Positions 9,801 to 16,537 of a stretch of DNA of 64,000 bases are shown here, in pieces. Origin of the DNA: Limoniibacter endophyticus (lineage in GTDB: Bacteria; Pseudomonadota; Alphaproteobacteria; Rhizobiales; Rhizobiaceae). The stretch is from the NCBI RefSeq assembly GCF_014652835.1, contig NZ_BMZO01000008.1, positions 103,203 through 167,202 on the forward strand, written 5' to 3'. Each line of letters opens with the position of its first letter. Within the stretch, counting starts at the first letter, position 1. The position numbers and the translations under genes are program-made. The notes under the pieces were generated by a model. That model searched no databases and was not told the origin of the DNA. It saw only the letters and a list, made by a program, of their open reading frames with translations.

Positions 9801-10394
9801 ATAGCGGGCTTAAGTCCGAACGGCTTGGCTGACGCCATCCGTGCCGCAGACGATATGGACCAGACGCAATTTGGCGATGCTGACTTTGCAGTGCCGCTCA
9901 TTCTGCGTGGGGCGGGTGTATCCTTCACGCGAGGGCAGCTTGGCTTCACTATTTCCGAAGGACTGGTGCGCGCACCTTCTCTTGCGTTGGAGGGGGACGT
10001 CGCAAGTATCTCGGGCAGTGGCGAAATCGACCTGCGCGAGCGTCGTTTGAAAAGCGATGTCAGGATGCTGTACGAGAATGTCGAGTTGCCCGAGGGCGCG
10101 AGCAATCCGCCGCTCCGTCTCTCTCTGCAGGGAGCGATCCCTTCGCCCCAGGCAAAGCTCGATACGAGCGATGTAGCGCAATTTTTGACCTTGCGGGCAG
10201 TAGAGCGGGAAGAAGCACGCGTCGCTGAAATGCAAGCGCTGTTGCTGGAAAAGCAGCGGTTGCGGCGTGAAGCCAGCTTTTATCGCGATTTGCGCCGTCA
10301 GCGGGAAGAAGCGCCTGCACCTGCCGCACAGCAGCCTGTGATTGATGGTTCCTCCATCGAACGTCTACTGAATGATTTGCAGCCTGTGGAGTGA
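6843..10394 (+). CDS. AsmA-family protein (1183 aa)
   Basis: This is a large AsmA-like protein of the superfamily now linked to phospholipid transport and outer-membrane assembly. One N-terminal transmembrane helix at about residues 5-27 is followed by the AsmA signature (VPYFVDWNAY, then PSVSFKNVTISG). The rest is a long repetitive beta-rich periplasmic region ending in the AsmA C-terminal domain (SGSGTVNMTRFSI near 980; GSGEIDLRERRL near 1057) and a charged Arg/Glu helix. It is thus anchored in the inner membrane and spans the periplasm. Its stop lies two bases from the end of the convergent RHH gene. About 280 AT-rich bases without a gene precede it. Confidence 0.88.
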   Translation: MTLIRIFVTLGSLVVLLLAAALVVPYFVDWNAYRAEFEREASLIVGREVRVEGETQARLLPFPSVSFKNVTISGDDPAEPAMTADAFSMDAELAPLINGSLHIFDMRLERPRFRMDVASDGSIDWMLRPETPVAPSLISVEKLTISDGTAIIAHAPSRTAHMVTDINAQVSARTLSGPWRIDGRAVLGGQAMTIGASTGTLTPDGTMRLQLDLHPNGLPWSLSVDGTVAASEGRPRYTGNFRINGGAVTRREGQRAGPSPYRFSGPFMLNANALATEDFRFETGTLDAPYTATGTARLTLDGAPSFEIRSDAAQFQLAQAANEGEETETGVVRQRLRELISALGVLPVPTIPGRIDISLPAVVAGDTTVRDVRFSARPQGADWRIETLQADLPGRARLEASGDLEAGEGSARFAGHMVLAIQQPAGFVEWATGETKPQARRLRATGFEADVSLAGDALHFSNTEIVAGSSVLRGNIAVLAPGQETQTLTLDLESQAIDLEQAMALTTLLTANSGATRWGNADVKLRTDQVTGFGLTAAGADVAARMHGNTLEIDRLQLADFQGAALAATGKFEEWMVKPEGEIDATVTAADLAPAIETLARTFPQASYLQQLQKRSAGFPGLFADARLDLVGNLVTDAANSNGSSVALSGRANLGGSDMTLTGSASGNLANLSAASLSLNLSARNEKGERVLALAGLPVLPLDLIGEGEMTVNATGQLQKGMDAALDVVFDDLSYRFAGAITRRDEAFEARGRSELKSADLSPYLVTAGIAVPGASLTLPLDLTGGTQAAFDTLSFFDVDGTIADNDFSGSVAFDLSPSRPLMTGNVKIETLDLGWLGALAWGDEAVSPFLAKEETSGIIAAATTSPWDMRIDVQAQQMTAGPLGLNSAAFKADVSVEQVALTEFQAKAGEEGTVSGAATLSNVDGVGGLQTQLSLDNIDLTPLLPWEGAGGAGTVSVAMNGRGRSVEDIVASLSGSGTVNMTRFSIAGLSPNGLADAIRAADDMDQTQFGDADFAVPLILRGAGVSFTRGQLGFTISEGLVRAPSLALEGDVASISGSGEIDLRERRLKSDVRMLYENVELPEGASNPPLRLSLQGAIPSPQAKLDTSDVAQFLTLRAVEREEARVAEMQALLLEKQRLRREASFYRDLRRQREEAPAPAAQQPVIDGSSIERLLNDLQPVE

Positions 10395-10396
10395 AA

Positions 10397-10615
10397 TCAG
10401 GCGCTTTTTTTAAGCGATCTGAGAACAAACAGGCGCAAAGCGGAGGAAAGATTGACTTTTTCCTCACGCTCAGTGTCAATCTCGAAGATCAGCGCTGCCA
10501 ATGCCAGCTTTCGCTCTTCGGCAATGGCTTTAAGCTCGGCGTGAAATTCCGGCTCCAACGTAAAGCTGGTCCGGTGACCGCGCAGGGATACGGAATATTT
10601 GCGGAGCGCCGTCAC
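10397..10615 (-). CDS. ribbon-helix-helix domain protein (72 aa)
   Basis: This small protein matches the RHH_4 type found after sspB in many Rhizobiales: a beta-strand RKYSVSLRGHRTSFTLE followed by two helices (EFHAELKAIAEER and SALRLFVLRSL). It probably binds DNA as a dimer; its targets are unknown. Its GTG start overlaps the sspB stop in a GTGA junction, so the two are translationally coupled and probably form one operon. It converges with the AsmA-like gene. Confidence 0.82.
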   Translation of the reverse strand: MTALRKYSVSLRGHRTSFTLEPEFHAELKAIAEERKLALAALIFEIDTEREEKVNLSSALRLFVLRSLKKSA

Positions 10616-11127
10616 TTTTTGCGGAAGGCATCCAGCGAAACGACGTCGGCGCTTTTGCCGTCTTCCGTCTTTTCGCTCTTCTTGGCGACCGTCTCGAAGA
10701 TATTCTCCTCTACCACGGGGGCTGCTTCAGGTTCCTCGTCCTCCAGGTCCTGTGCGATGTCCTGCACGACCGGCTGAATATCGAATTCGAGTTCGAAGTT
10801 CACCGAGGGATCGTAGAAACCGCGCACGGCCGCGAACGGAACTTCCAGCTTCTCGGGAATATCGGAGAAGGACAGGCCGATCTCAAAGCCTGTTTCTGTG
10901 ACCTTCAGGTCCCAGTACTGGTACTGGACGACGATGGTCATCTGCTCGGGATAACGCTCCTTCAGACGGCTGGAAATGCGCACGCCTGGCGCACCGGTCA
11001 GGAAGGTGATGAAGAAGTGGTGGTCGCCCGGAAGGCCGGTCTTGCTCACTTCCGACAGAACTTTGCGCATGACGCTGCGAAGCGCGTCCTGAACAAGGAT
11101 GTCGTATCTGATCTGATCGTCGGCCAT
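10612..11127 (-). CDS. sspB: SspB, ClpXP adaptor for ssrA-tagged proteins
   Basis: SspB binds the tmRNA-encoded degradation tag and tethers substrates to ClpX. The protein is 171 residues, with an N-terminal substrate-binding domain (about 1-120; DHHFFITFLTG and the beta-strand MTIVVQYQYWDL), an acidic linker, and a conserved C-terminal ClpX-binding tail (SADVVSLDAFRKK). This is the alphaproteobacterial SspB form. I chose ATG 11127, with GGAGA upstream, over a longer frame to 11157. It overlaps the downstream RHH gene by four bases. The tmRNA gene lies about 240 bases upstream in the same direction, so adaptor and tag gene are neighbours. Confidence 0.93.
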   Translation of the reverse strand: MADDQIRYDILVQDALRSVMRKVLSEVSKTGLPGDHHFFITFLTGAPGVRISSRLKERYPEQMTIVVQYQYWDLKVTETGFEIGLSFSDIPEKLEVPFAAVRGFYDPSVNFELEFDIQPVVQDIAQDLEDEEPEAAPVVEENIFETVAKKSEKTEDGKSADVVSLDAFRKK

Positions 11128-11364
11128 TCTTGGGCAGTCTCCGAAATTTCCATTCACGTGGCGCGCCGTGCATTTTATAAGATGCAGGAAGAGCGCACCG
11201 CCAGTTTAAAGTCCGCTGCGCCGTACTTTCCGAAAACCGGCGCGGATTTTCAGGTTAATGCAGTACGTATAACCAAAATACGGCAATATGCCATATCGCG
11301 CACGCAGCGTTTCGTCATCCCGCAAATTGCATAAGGATGGATGAAAAGCCAGAGAAACAGAGGG

Positions 11365-11690
11365 AGAAGTGGAGGTTTCTGTTGCCAGGTACCTCCGAAC
11401 CCCGCCTAAAGGTGCGAACCCGTAGGGCTTGATTTGAAGCTATCGCACTGCATTAAGCAGCGAGACGTGCTTCCGCATAGTTGTCGTTTGCAACTACAGT
11501 TTTGGTCCGATAACGGCGGCTACCATACCGAGCGAAAGCACACTCTTTACACCCTCGTCGATCCTGACTCGCCCCCAGCAGCAGCCGACATTGGTGAAAC
11601 GTCGGTTCCTGGTGGAGGCGCCGGGTACTGCCCCCGGGTCCGATAGGCTTATTACAATGACCATTTATCGCCATAGCCGGAACGAGCCGG
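11365..11690 (-). ncRNA. ssrA: tmRNA (ssrA), circularly permuted two-piece type
   Basis: tmRNA rescues stalled ribosomes and adds a degradation tag. On the minus strand the acceptor piece comes first, ending in an encoded CCA at 11612-11610. It carries a T-arm CCGGG-GGCAGTA-CCCGG with the unusual T-loop known from alphaproteobacterial two-piece tmRNAs. A short spacer (11609-11577) follows, removed in maturation. The coding piece starts GGGGGC at 11576 and pairs with GCCTCC of the acceptor strand, giving the G3-U70 wobble that alanyl-tRNA synthetase reads. The tag frame is at 11491-11453. A hairpin GGAGGT...ACCTCC near 11396-11371 closes the coding piece. Exact outer ends are estimated. Confidence 0.93.
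11453..11491 (-). other. tmRNA tag reading frame
   Basis: The resume codon is GCA at 11491-11489, and the frame reads ANDNYAEARLAA followed by TAA. The ANDN start and LAA end are the parts recognised by SspB and ClpX in alphaproteobacteria. This short frame proves the identity of the surrounding tmRNA. Confidence 0.95.
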
Positions 11691-11697
11691 CAAAGGT

Positions 11698-11726
11698 CAT
11701 ATAGGTGACATGGCGGCGTTTGAAAA
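11698..11726 (-). promoter_or_regulatory. possible ssrA promoter
   Basis: On the minus strand a TTTTCA box (11726-11721) and a TATATG box (11703-11698) are spaced by 17 bases. This would start transcription near 11691, just ahead of the tmRNA acceptor piece. It is inferred from spacing only. Confidence 0.4.
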
Positions 11727-11847
11727 GGGGGCGGATATTTCCAGTCGAGGGTTCTTGACAGGGAGGAAGATCAACAAGAAGCTCCGGACATGATTGCGGG
11801 GGATTCTACTGTGATCAGCACGCAAATTATCGCAAGCGGAGTGATCC

Positions 11848-12159
11848 ATGACAGACTATCTGGCAGATGTGCGCAAGTACGACGCAAGTGCAGACGAAAC
11901 CGTTGTCGGCAAGATCATCAAGCATCTTGGCATCGCGCTGCGTAACCGCGATTCCTCGCTCGTTTCGGCCTCCGATCCGAAGGAACTGGCCCGTGTTCGC
12001 GCCAACTGGGCGGAAAAAAAGCTCGGCGAGACCGATGGCGATAAGATCGAGGGAGCAATCGCGGCCGTCTGTGAGGCAATGAAAGCCGATCGCACGAAGG
12101 AACGCGTCACATTCTATTATCTCGTGGCGAAGAAGCTCGGGAAGCTGGAAACGCTTTAA
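11848..12159 (+). CDS. DUF2853 family protein (103 aa)
   Basis: A small, soluble, all-helical protein of the DUF2853 family, widespread in alphaproteobacteria and without a known function. Recognisable parts are DYLADVRKYD at the start, a central ANWAEKKLGE, and the C-terminal VTFYYLVAKKLGKL. It is transcribed away from the tmRNA gene, with about 150 bases between. A hairpin at 12197 follows it. Assignment rests on family resemblance; nothing in the neighbourhood indicates a role. Confidence 0.8.
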   Translation: MTDYLADVRKYDASADETVVGKIIKHLGIALRNRDSSLVSASDPKELARVRANWAEKKLGETDGDKIEGAIAAVCEAMKADRTKERVTFYYLVAKKLGKLETL

Positions 12160-12196
12160 GCCTCGCGGCCTTTGCCGTAGCCTGTGGAACAAAAAG

Positions 12197-12222
12197 AGCG
12201 CCAGCCTCCTATCGCTGGCGCT
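12197..12222 (+). terminator. hairpin after the DUF2853 gene
   Basis: AGCGCCAGC pairs with GCTGGCGCT across an eight-base loop, about 40 bases after the DUF2853 stop. The following T-tract is weak (GTTCGT), so termination may be partial before thyA. Confidence 0.5.
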
Positions 12223-12299
12223 GTTCGTCGCATTGCTGTTAAGAAACCGTAGAGGCGGCGTTGCAGGCTGCCGCAACTCGATTCTGCAGGAAGAGCGCC

Positions 12300-13211
12300 G
12301 TGCGGCATCCCGAATATCAATATCTCGATCTTCTCGAAACGCTTCTGGAGCGCGGGGACCGGCGCATCGACCGCACCGGTGTTGGCACGTTGTCAATCTT
12401 CGGAGCGATGATGCGCTTTGACCTCTCCGACAATACATTCCCTGTTTATACGACCAAGCGCGTCTACTGGAAGACCGCCGTCAAGGAAATGCTCTGGTTC
12501 CTGACCGGCGAGACGAATATCCAGTCGCTGCTTAAGAACAATGTGACGATCTGGACCGACTGGCCGCTTGATAAGTACCGGCGGATGACTGGCGACGAGA
12601 TCTCGCAAAAGGAATTCGAGAAGCGAATCGTCGAGGACGATGCTTTTGCTAAGGCATGGGGTGATCTGGGGCCTGTCTACGGCAAGCAATGGCGTCGTTG
12701 GCTCGATGCCGATGGACGGGAACATGATCAGATTGCCGGCGTCATCGAGACGTTGAATAACAACCCGTCAAGCCGGCGCATGCTTTTCCACGCCTGGAAC
12801 GTGCCGGAGCTAAGCGGCATGGCTTTGCATCCTTGCCATCTCGTCTATCAGTTTCATGTTGGCGGGCTAGGGCGAACGGAAAAACCGAAGCTTTCAATGC
12901 TATGTTATGTCCGCTCCAACGACATGGGCCTCGGCAATCCATTCAACATATGCCAACAGGCGGCATTGCTTGCCATGGTAGCGCAGCAGGTTGACATGGA
13001 TCTGGGCGAACTGGTCTGGGTTGGCGGCGACGTGCATCTTTATCTCAACCACGAGGATCTGGCGCGCGAACAACTGGCGCGTGCGCCGCGTCCGTTCCCC
13101 AAGCTGCACCTGAAGCGCAAGCCCGACAGCATTGATGGCTATACGATCGACGATTTCGAGGTGACGGGTTACGATCCGCATCCGCCGATTACAGCTCCGG
13201 TAGCGGTGTAG
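12300..13211 (+). CDS. thyA: thymidylate synthase, divergent long form (303 aa)
   Basis: ThyA methylates dUMP to dTMP with methylene-tetrahydrofolate. The catalytic Cys lies in HPCHLVYQF (C179), the dUMP-binding RSND at 205-208 and the Asn of GNPFN follow, and the end is YDPHPPITAPVAV as usual. Compared with the 264-residue enzymes usual in Rhizobiales it has an extra segment of roughly 30 residues at about 90-118 and a small insertion near 188-197, and it differs elsewhere, so it may be a xenologue. The start is GTG 12300, preceded by AGGAAGA; the upstream in-frame extension is unlikely. folA follows two bases after the stop, so the pair is co-transcribed. Confidence 0.93.
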   Translation: MRHPEYQYLDLLETLLERGDRRIDRTGVGTLSIFGAMMRFDLSDNTFPVYTTKRVYWKTAVKEMLWFLTGETNIQSLLKNNVTIWTDWPLDKYRRMTGDEISQKEFEKRIVEDDAFAKAWGDLGPVYGKQWRRWLDADGREHDQIAGVIETLNNNPSSRRMLFHAWNVPELSGMALHPCHLVYQFHVGGLGRTEKPKLSMLCYVRSNDMGLGNPFNICQQAALLAMVAQQVDMDLGELVWVGGDVHLYLNHEDLAREQLARAPRPFPKLHLKRKPDSIDGYTIDDFEVTGYDPHPPITAPVAV

Positions 13212-13213
13212 GC

Positions 13214-13708
13214 ATGATCATTACCATCCACGTTGCGGCGGCGAGGAACGGCGTCATAGGCAAGAATGGGACGATGCCCTGGCATCAATCGTCCGATCTC
13301 AAGCGCTTCAAGGCAGAAACGTTCGGCAAACCCGTGATCATGGGACGCCGGACCTATGAAAGCATAGGCAGAGCTTTGCCTGGTCGCCTGAATATAGTGG
13401 TTTCGCGCAAGCCGGATTTCGCGGCCGAGGGCGTGGAGCACGCGACATCGCTGGAGGCGGCGCTGGACAAGGCGCGTGCGACTGGTGCGCAACAGGCCTG
13501 CGTAATTGGCGGAGCCGCACTTTATGCGGAAGCCATGGACATTGCGGACCGACTGCATGTGACACATCTGGAGGCTGAGATCGCAGACGGAGATACTTTC
13601 TTGAAAGCGATTGATCCGACGGTCTGGAAAGTGATCGAGGAACACCGCGTGGATCCTGACGAGAAAGACGACTATCCGATGCGGTTCACCGTATATGCAC
13701 GGAAATAG
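13214..13708 (+). CDS. folA: dihydrofolate reductase (164 aa)
   Basis: DHFR reduces the dihydrofolate that ThyA produces, so the two adjacent genes make a cycle. Seen are the active-site loop MPWHQSSDLKRFK with the substrate-binding Asp at residue 28, the NADPH-binding MGRRTYES near 43-50, and the ACVIGGAALYAEAM segment near 94. The residue equivalent to E. coli Leu24, in the Met20-loop region next to the folate/trimethoprim pocket, is Gln25 here, which is unusual. Length is normal. The gene starts two bases after thyA. A gene-free stretch of about 390 bases follows before hflK. Confidence 0.94.
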   Translation: MIITIHVAAARNGVIGKNGTMPWHQSSDLKRFKAETFGKPVIMGRRTYESIGRALPGRLNIVVSRKPDFAAEGVEHATSLEAALDKARATGAQQACVIGGAALYAEAMDIADRLHVTHLEAEIADGDTFLKAIDPTVWKVIEEHRVDPDEKDDYPMRFTVYARK

Positions 13709-14013
13709 CTAGACGAGATCGCATTCGCCTTTGGCAAATCGTCTCCTTTGAAGGGAAAGGGGATGGTCTTTATGCTACTACCGCGGAATATGATGGTGCT
13801 GCGTTGTGTCTGGCCGGGTGCCGGGATCACCATTTTGTTTGCGGATAAGCGCTGTTATTTTACGCGAATCTTCGCGCGCGGGCATGGTTTTTTGCCTGTT
13901 CATGGCCGATAAGGCGCGCGATGGAGAGATCTGAGAGCTCTATTGCATTTATCTTCTCGCGAAGTTGTGTGCGGAGCGGCGTGCTCGAAAGCGACCGGAT
14001 GCTTCACGTGGCG

Positions 14014-14042
14014 TTGAAAGGCGACGGGGCAACCCCTATAGA
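14014..14042 (+). promoter_or_regulatory. candidate heat-shock-like promoter for hflK, in the 393-base gap 13709-14101
   Basis: TTGAAA (14014-14019) and TATAGA (14037-14042) are separated by 17 bases. The contexts GTTGAAA and CCCCTATA resemble the alphaproteobacterial RpoH pattern. A start near 14049 would give a leader of about 50 bases. The rest of the gap holds no gene I can support. Confidence 0.5.
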
Positions 14043-14101
14043 TTGTCCACTCAAGAATTTTATGCCGGGGGATGTGCCGGCATCATGATGGAAGGAACTT
14101 C

Positions 14102-15220
14102 ATGCCCTGGAATAATCAAGGTGGCGGCGGACCATGGGGCGGCGGCAATAATGGTGGCGGCAACGGACCATGGGGCCAGGGACCGCGTGGCGGTGGTGGT
14201 GGCGGACCGCAAGGCGGCCCTCCGGATCTCGATGACATTTTTCGTCGCGGCCAGGACCGTTTTCGCAGCGTCTTACCGCCAGGCGGTGTAAGTCCCGCGA
14301 TGATCGGTATTGTGTTTCTGGTGGTTGCGGCATTCTGGCTCTATAATGCTGTGTATACCGTGCAGCCCGACGAATTGGCCATCGAACTTCGCTTCGGCAA
14401 GCCGAAGCAAGAAGTCTCCGAGCCGGGCCTGCATTTCCACCTGTGGCCGATCGAAACGGTCGAGAAGGCGGTGACGGCGGAAAAACTCGTGACCATCGGT
14501 CAAAGCCAGAGCAATAACGCGACGCTAATGCTGACGGGCGACCAGAACCTGGTGCGTGTCGCTTTCTCGGTTGCCTATCAGGTTTCCGACCCGCGTATTT
14601 ATCTGTTCCGCATGGTCAATCCTGACGACACGCTGACGCAGGTTGCCGAAAGCGCCATGCGCGAAGTGGTGGGACGGCGTCCGGCGCAGGACATTTTCCG
14701 TGATGACCGCCAGGGTATTGCCGATCAGGTTCGCGATATTATCCAGAGCTCCATCGACAGCTACGGTGCTGGCCTGGCGATCAACGCGATCTCCATTGAA
14801 GATGCTGCTCCGCCGCCATCCGTTGCGGATGCATTCGACGAGGTGCAGCGCGCCGAGCAGGACGAAGACCGTTTCGTCGAGGAAGCCAATCGCGATTCCA
14901 ACCAGGTGCTTGGCCGCTCGCGTGGTGAGGCAGCGCAGATTCGCGAAGAAGCTGCCGGCTACAAGGCCCGTGTGGTACAGGAAGCAGAAGGTGAGGCGCA
15001 GCGCTTCATCTCGATCTATGACGAATACGCCAAGGCACCGGAGGTGACGCGTCGCCGTCTTTATCTCGAGACTATGGAAGGTGTGCTGCGCGAGTCCAAC
15101 AAGACCATCCTGGGTACCGAGGGCGGACAGAGCGTCGTTCCTTATCTGCCGCTCAACGAATTGCAGCGCCGTGCGCCTGCACCGGCAAATGCACCTGCTG
15201 GACAGGGAGGAAATAACTGA
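14102..15220 (+). CDS. hflK: HflK, membrane SPFH protein of the FtsH-regulating HflKC complex
   Basis: HflK and HflC form a large periplasmic cage around the FtsH protease and modulate its activity. The 372-residue protein begins with a Gly-rich cytoplasmic segment (PWGGG and similar), has one transmembrane helix near residues 65-85 (MIGIVFLVVAAFWLYNAVY), then an SPFH/Band-7 domain and a long coiled coil, and ends in a Pro/Ala/Gly tail. I chose ATG 14102, with GGAAGGA upstream, over ATG 14072. The stop overlaps the hflC start in a TGATG junction, so translation is coupled. Confidence 0.95.
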   Translation: MPWNNQGGGGPWGGGNNGGGNGPWGQGPRGGGGGGPQGGPPDLDDIFRRGQDRFRSVLPPGGVSPAMIGIVFLVVAAFWLYNAVYTVQPDELAIELRFGKPKQEVSEPGLHFHLWPIETVEKAVTAEKLVTIGQSQSNNATLMLTGDQNLVRVAFSVAYQVSDPRIYLFRMVNPDDTLTQVAESAMREVVGRRPAQDIFRDDRQGIADQVRDIIQSSIDSYGAGLAINAISIEDAAPPPSVADAFDEVQRAEQDEDRFVEEANRDSNQVLGRSRGEAAQIREEAAGYKARVVQEAEGEAQRFISIYDEYAKAPEVTRRRLYLETMEGVLRESNKTILGTEGGQSVVPYLPLNELQRRAPAPANAPAGQGGNN

Positions 15221-16140
15221 TGAACAATCGTCTTCCCGCAATCGGCATTGTTGCTGCCGTTCTCCTGTTCCTTGGCTATAATTCCATCTTCGTCGTAAAC
15301 GAACGCGAGCAGGCGATCGTGCTGCGCTTCGGTGAAATCGTCGATGTGAAGAGCGATCCGGGTCTTTATTTCAAATTGCCCTTCAGCTTCGCCGATGCCG
15401 ACAGTGTCCAGATGATCGAGGACCGCTCCATGCGGTTCGATCTTGACGACATCCGCGTCCAGGTCTCCGGGGGCAAGTTCTACGAGGTCGACGCTTTCGT
15501 CGTTTATCGTATCGAGAATCCACGCGTCTTCCGCCAGAGCGTGTCGGGCAGCGTTTCACAGGCTGAACAGCGCTTGCGTACGCGTCTCGATTCAGCTTTG
15601 CGTCGGGTTTATGGTCTGCGGGGCTTCGAAGCTGCTCTTTCCGAAGAGCGTGGCTCCATGATGCGCGAAGTTCGCGACGATCTGCGTCCGGCTGCACAGC
15701 AACTTGGCTTGTCGATCGAGGATGTTCGCATCCGCCGTACCGATCTGACGCAGGAGGTTTCCGAACAGACCTTCGAGCGCATGAAGGCGGAACGTCTTGC
15801 GGAAGCGGAGCGCCTGCGGGCTCGCGGTCGCGAAGCAGCGCAGCGCATTCGCGCCCGTGCAGAGCGTGAGGCAGTCGAAGTTGTTGCAGAAGCGCAAAGG
15901 GATTCTGAAATCCTGCGCGGTGAGGGCGACGCCCAACGCTCCAGTATCTATGCTGATGCGTTTAACCGCGACACGGCCTTCTTCGATTTCTATCGCTCGA
16001 TGCAGGCTTATCGCCAATCGCTCAACGGTACGAACATGGTGTTGTCGCCTGACTCAGACTTCTTCCGCTTCTTCAATCAGACCGTACCGGCGCAAGGGGG
16101 GGCACCAGCCGCGCCGATCGCTCCGGCACCGGCGCAGTAA
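15220..16140 (+). CDS. hflC: HflC, partner of HflK
   Basis: This 306-residue SPFH protein has an N-terminal transmembrane helix (about residues 5-24) followed by FVVNEREQAIVLRFGE, the classic HflC opening. A Band-7 domain, an Arg/Glu-rich coiled coil and a Pro/Ala tail follow. With HflK it encloses FtsH in the inner membrane. It overlaps hflK by one base and is followed 15 bases later by a DUF2065 gene, giving a three-gene operon ended by the terminator at 16386. Confidence 0.95.
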   Translation: MNNRLPAIGIVAAVLLFLGYNSIFVVNEREQAIVLRFGEIVDVKSDPGLYFKLPFSFADADSVQMIEDRSMRFDLDDIRVQVSGGKFYEVDAFVVYRIENPRVFRQSVSGSVSQAEQRLRTRLDSALRRVYGLRGFEAALSEERGSMMREVRDDLRPAAQQLGLSIEDVRIRRTDLTQEVSEQTFERMKAERLAEAERLRARGREAAQRIRARAEREAVEVVAEAQRDSEILRGEGDAQRSSIYADAFNRDTAFFDFYRSMQAYRQSLNGTNMVLSPDSDFFRFFNQTVPAQGGAPAAPIAPAPAQ

Positions 16141-16155
16141 GAAGAGGCTGAGAAC

Positions 16156-16341
16156 ATGAAGGATCTGGTTACTGCCATCGGGCTTGTCCTTGTTTTCGAA
16201 GGGCTGGTCTATGGCGGTTTCCCGACGCTGGCCAAGAAGCTGGCACAAGAGGCTGCAATCACACCTGAACGCCTGCTTCGTATCGGCGGTTTGTCCGCCA
16301 TGGTGGTTGGCGTGCTGATTGTCTGGTTCGCCCGCGGATGA
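16156..16341 (+). CDS. DUF2065 small membrane protein (61 aa)
   Basis: A 61-residue protein with two predicted transmembrane helices (MKDLVTAIGLVLVFEGLVYG and the C-terminal GGLSAMVVGVLIVWFARG). It belongs to DUF2065, a family repeatedly found next to hflC or in the hflX-hflK-hflC region of proteobacteria. Its role is unknown; the position suggests it works with the HflKC-FtsH complex, which is inference. It lies 15 bases after hflC and just before the operon terminator. Confidence 0.85.
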   Translation: MKDLVTAIGLVLVFEGLVYGGFPTLAKKLAQEAAITPERLLRIGGLSAMVVGVLIVWFARG

Positions 16342-16385
16342 TTTTCACCCATTGGTGAATATGCGCGTCATAGGATCGCTCTATA

Positions 16386-16419
16386 ATCGGGCCATGGTTT
16401 GTACCATGGCCCGATTTTT
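16386..16419 (+). terminator. intrinsic terminator of the hflK-hflC-DUF2065 operon
   Basis: A 13-bp perfect stem (ATCGGGCCATGG and one further pair on each side) with a short loop is followed by TTTTTG. It lies 45 bases after the DUF2065 stop, so degP has its own promoter in the remaining 120 bases. Confidence 0.85.
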
Positions 16420-16537
16420 GTGTGCGCTGCTATGTCATTCGGTGGAATTGGCTAGATGCTCGTGCGAGAGTTTACGCAAATCGGCCTCATTCCTGCGTGT
16501 GAATGACGGCTACTGAAATCTTACGGAGAGCAGCCCT

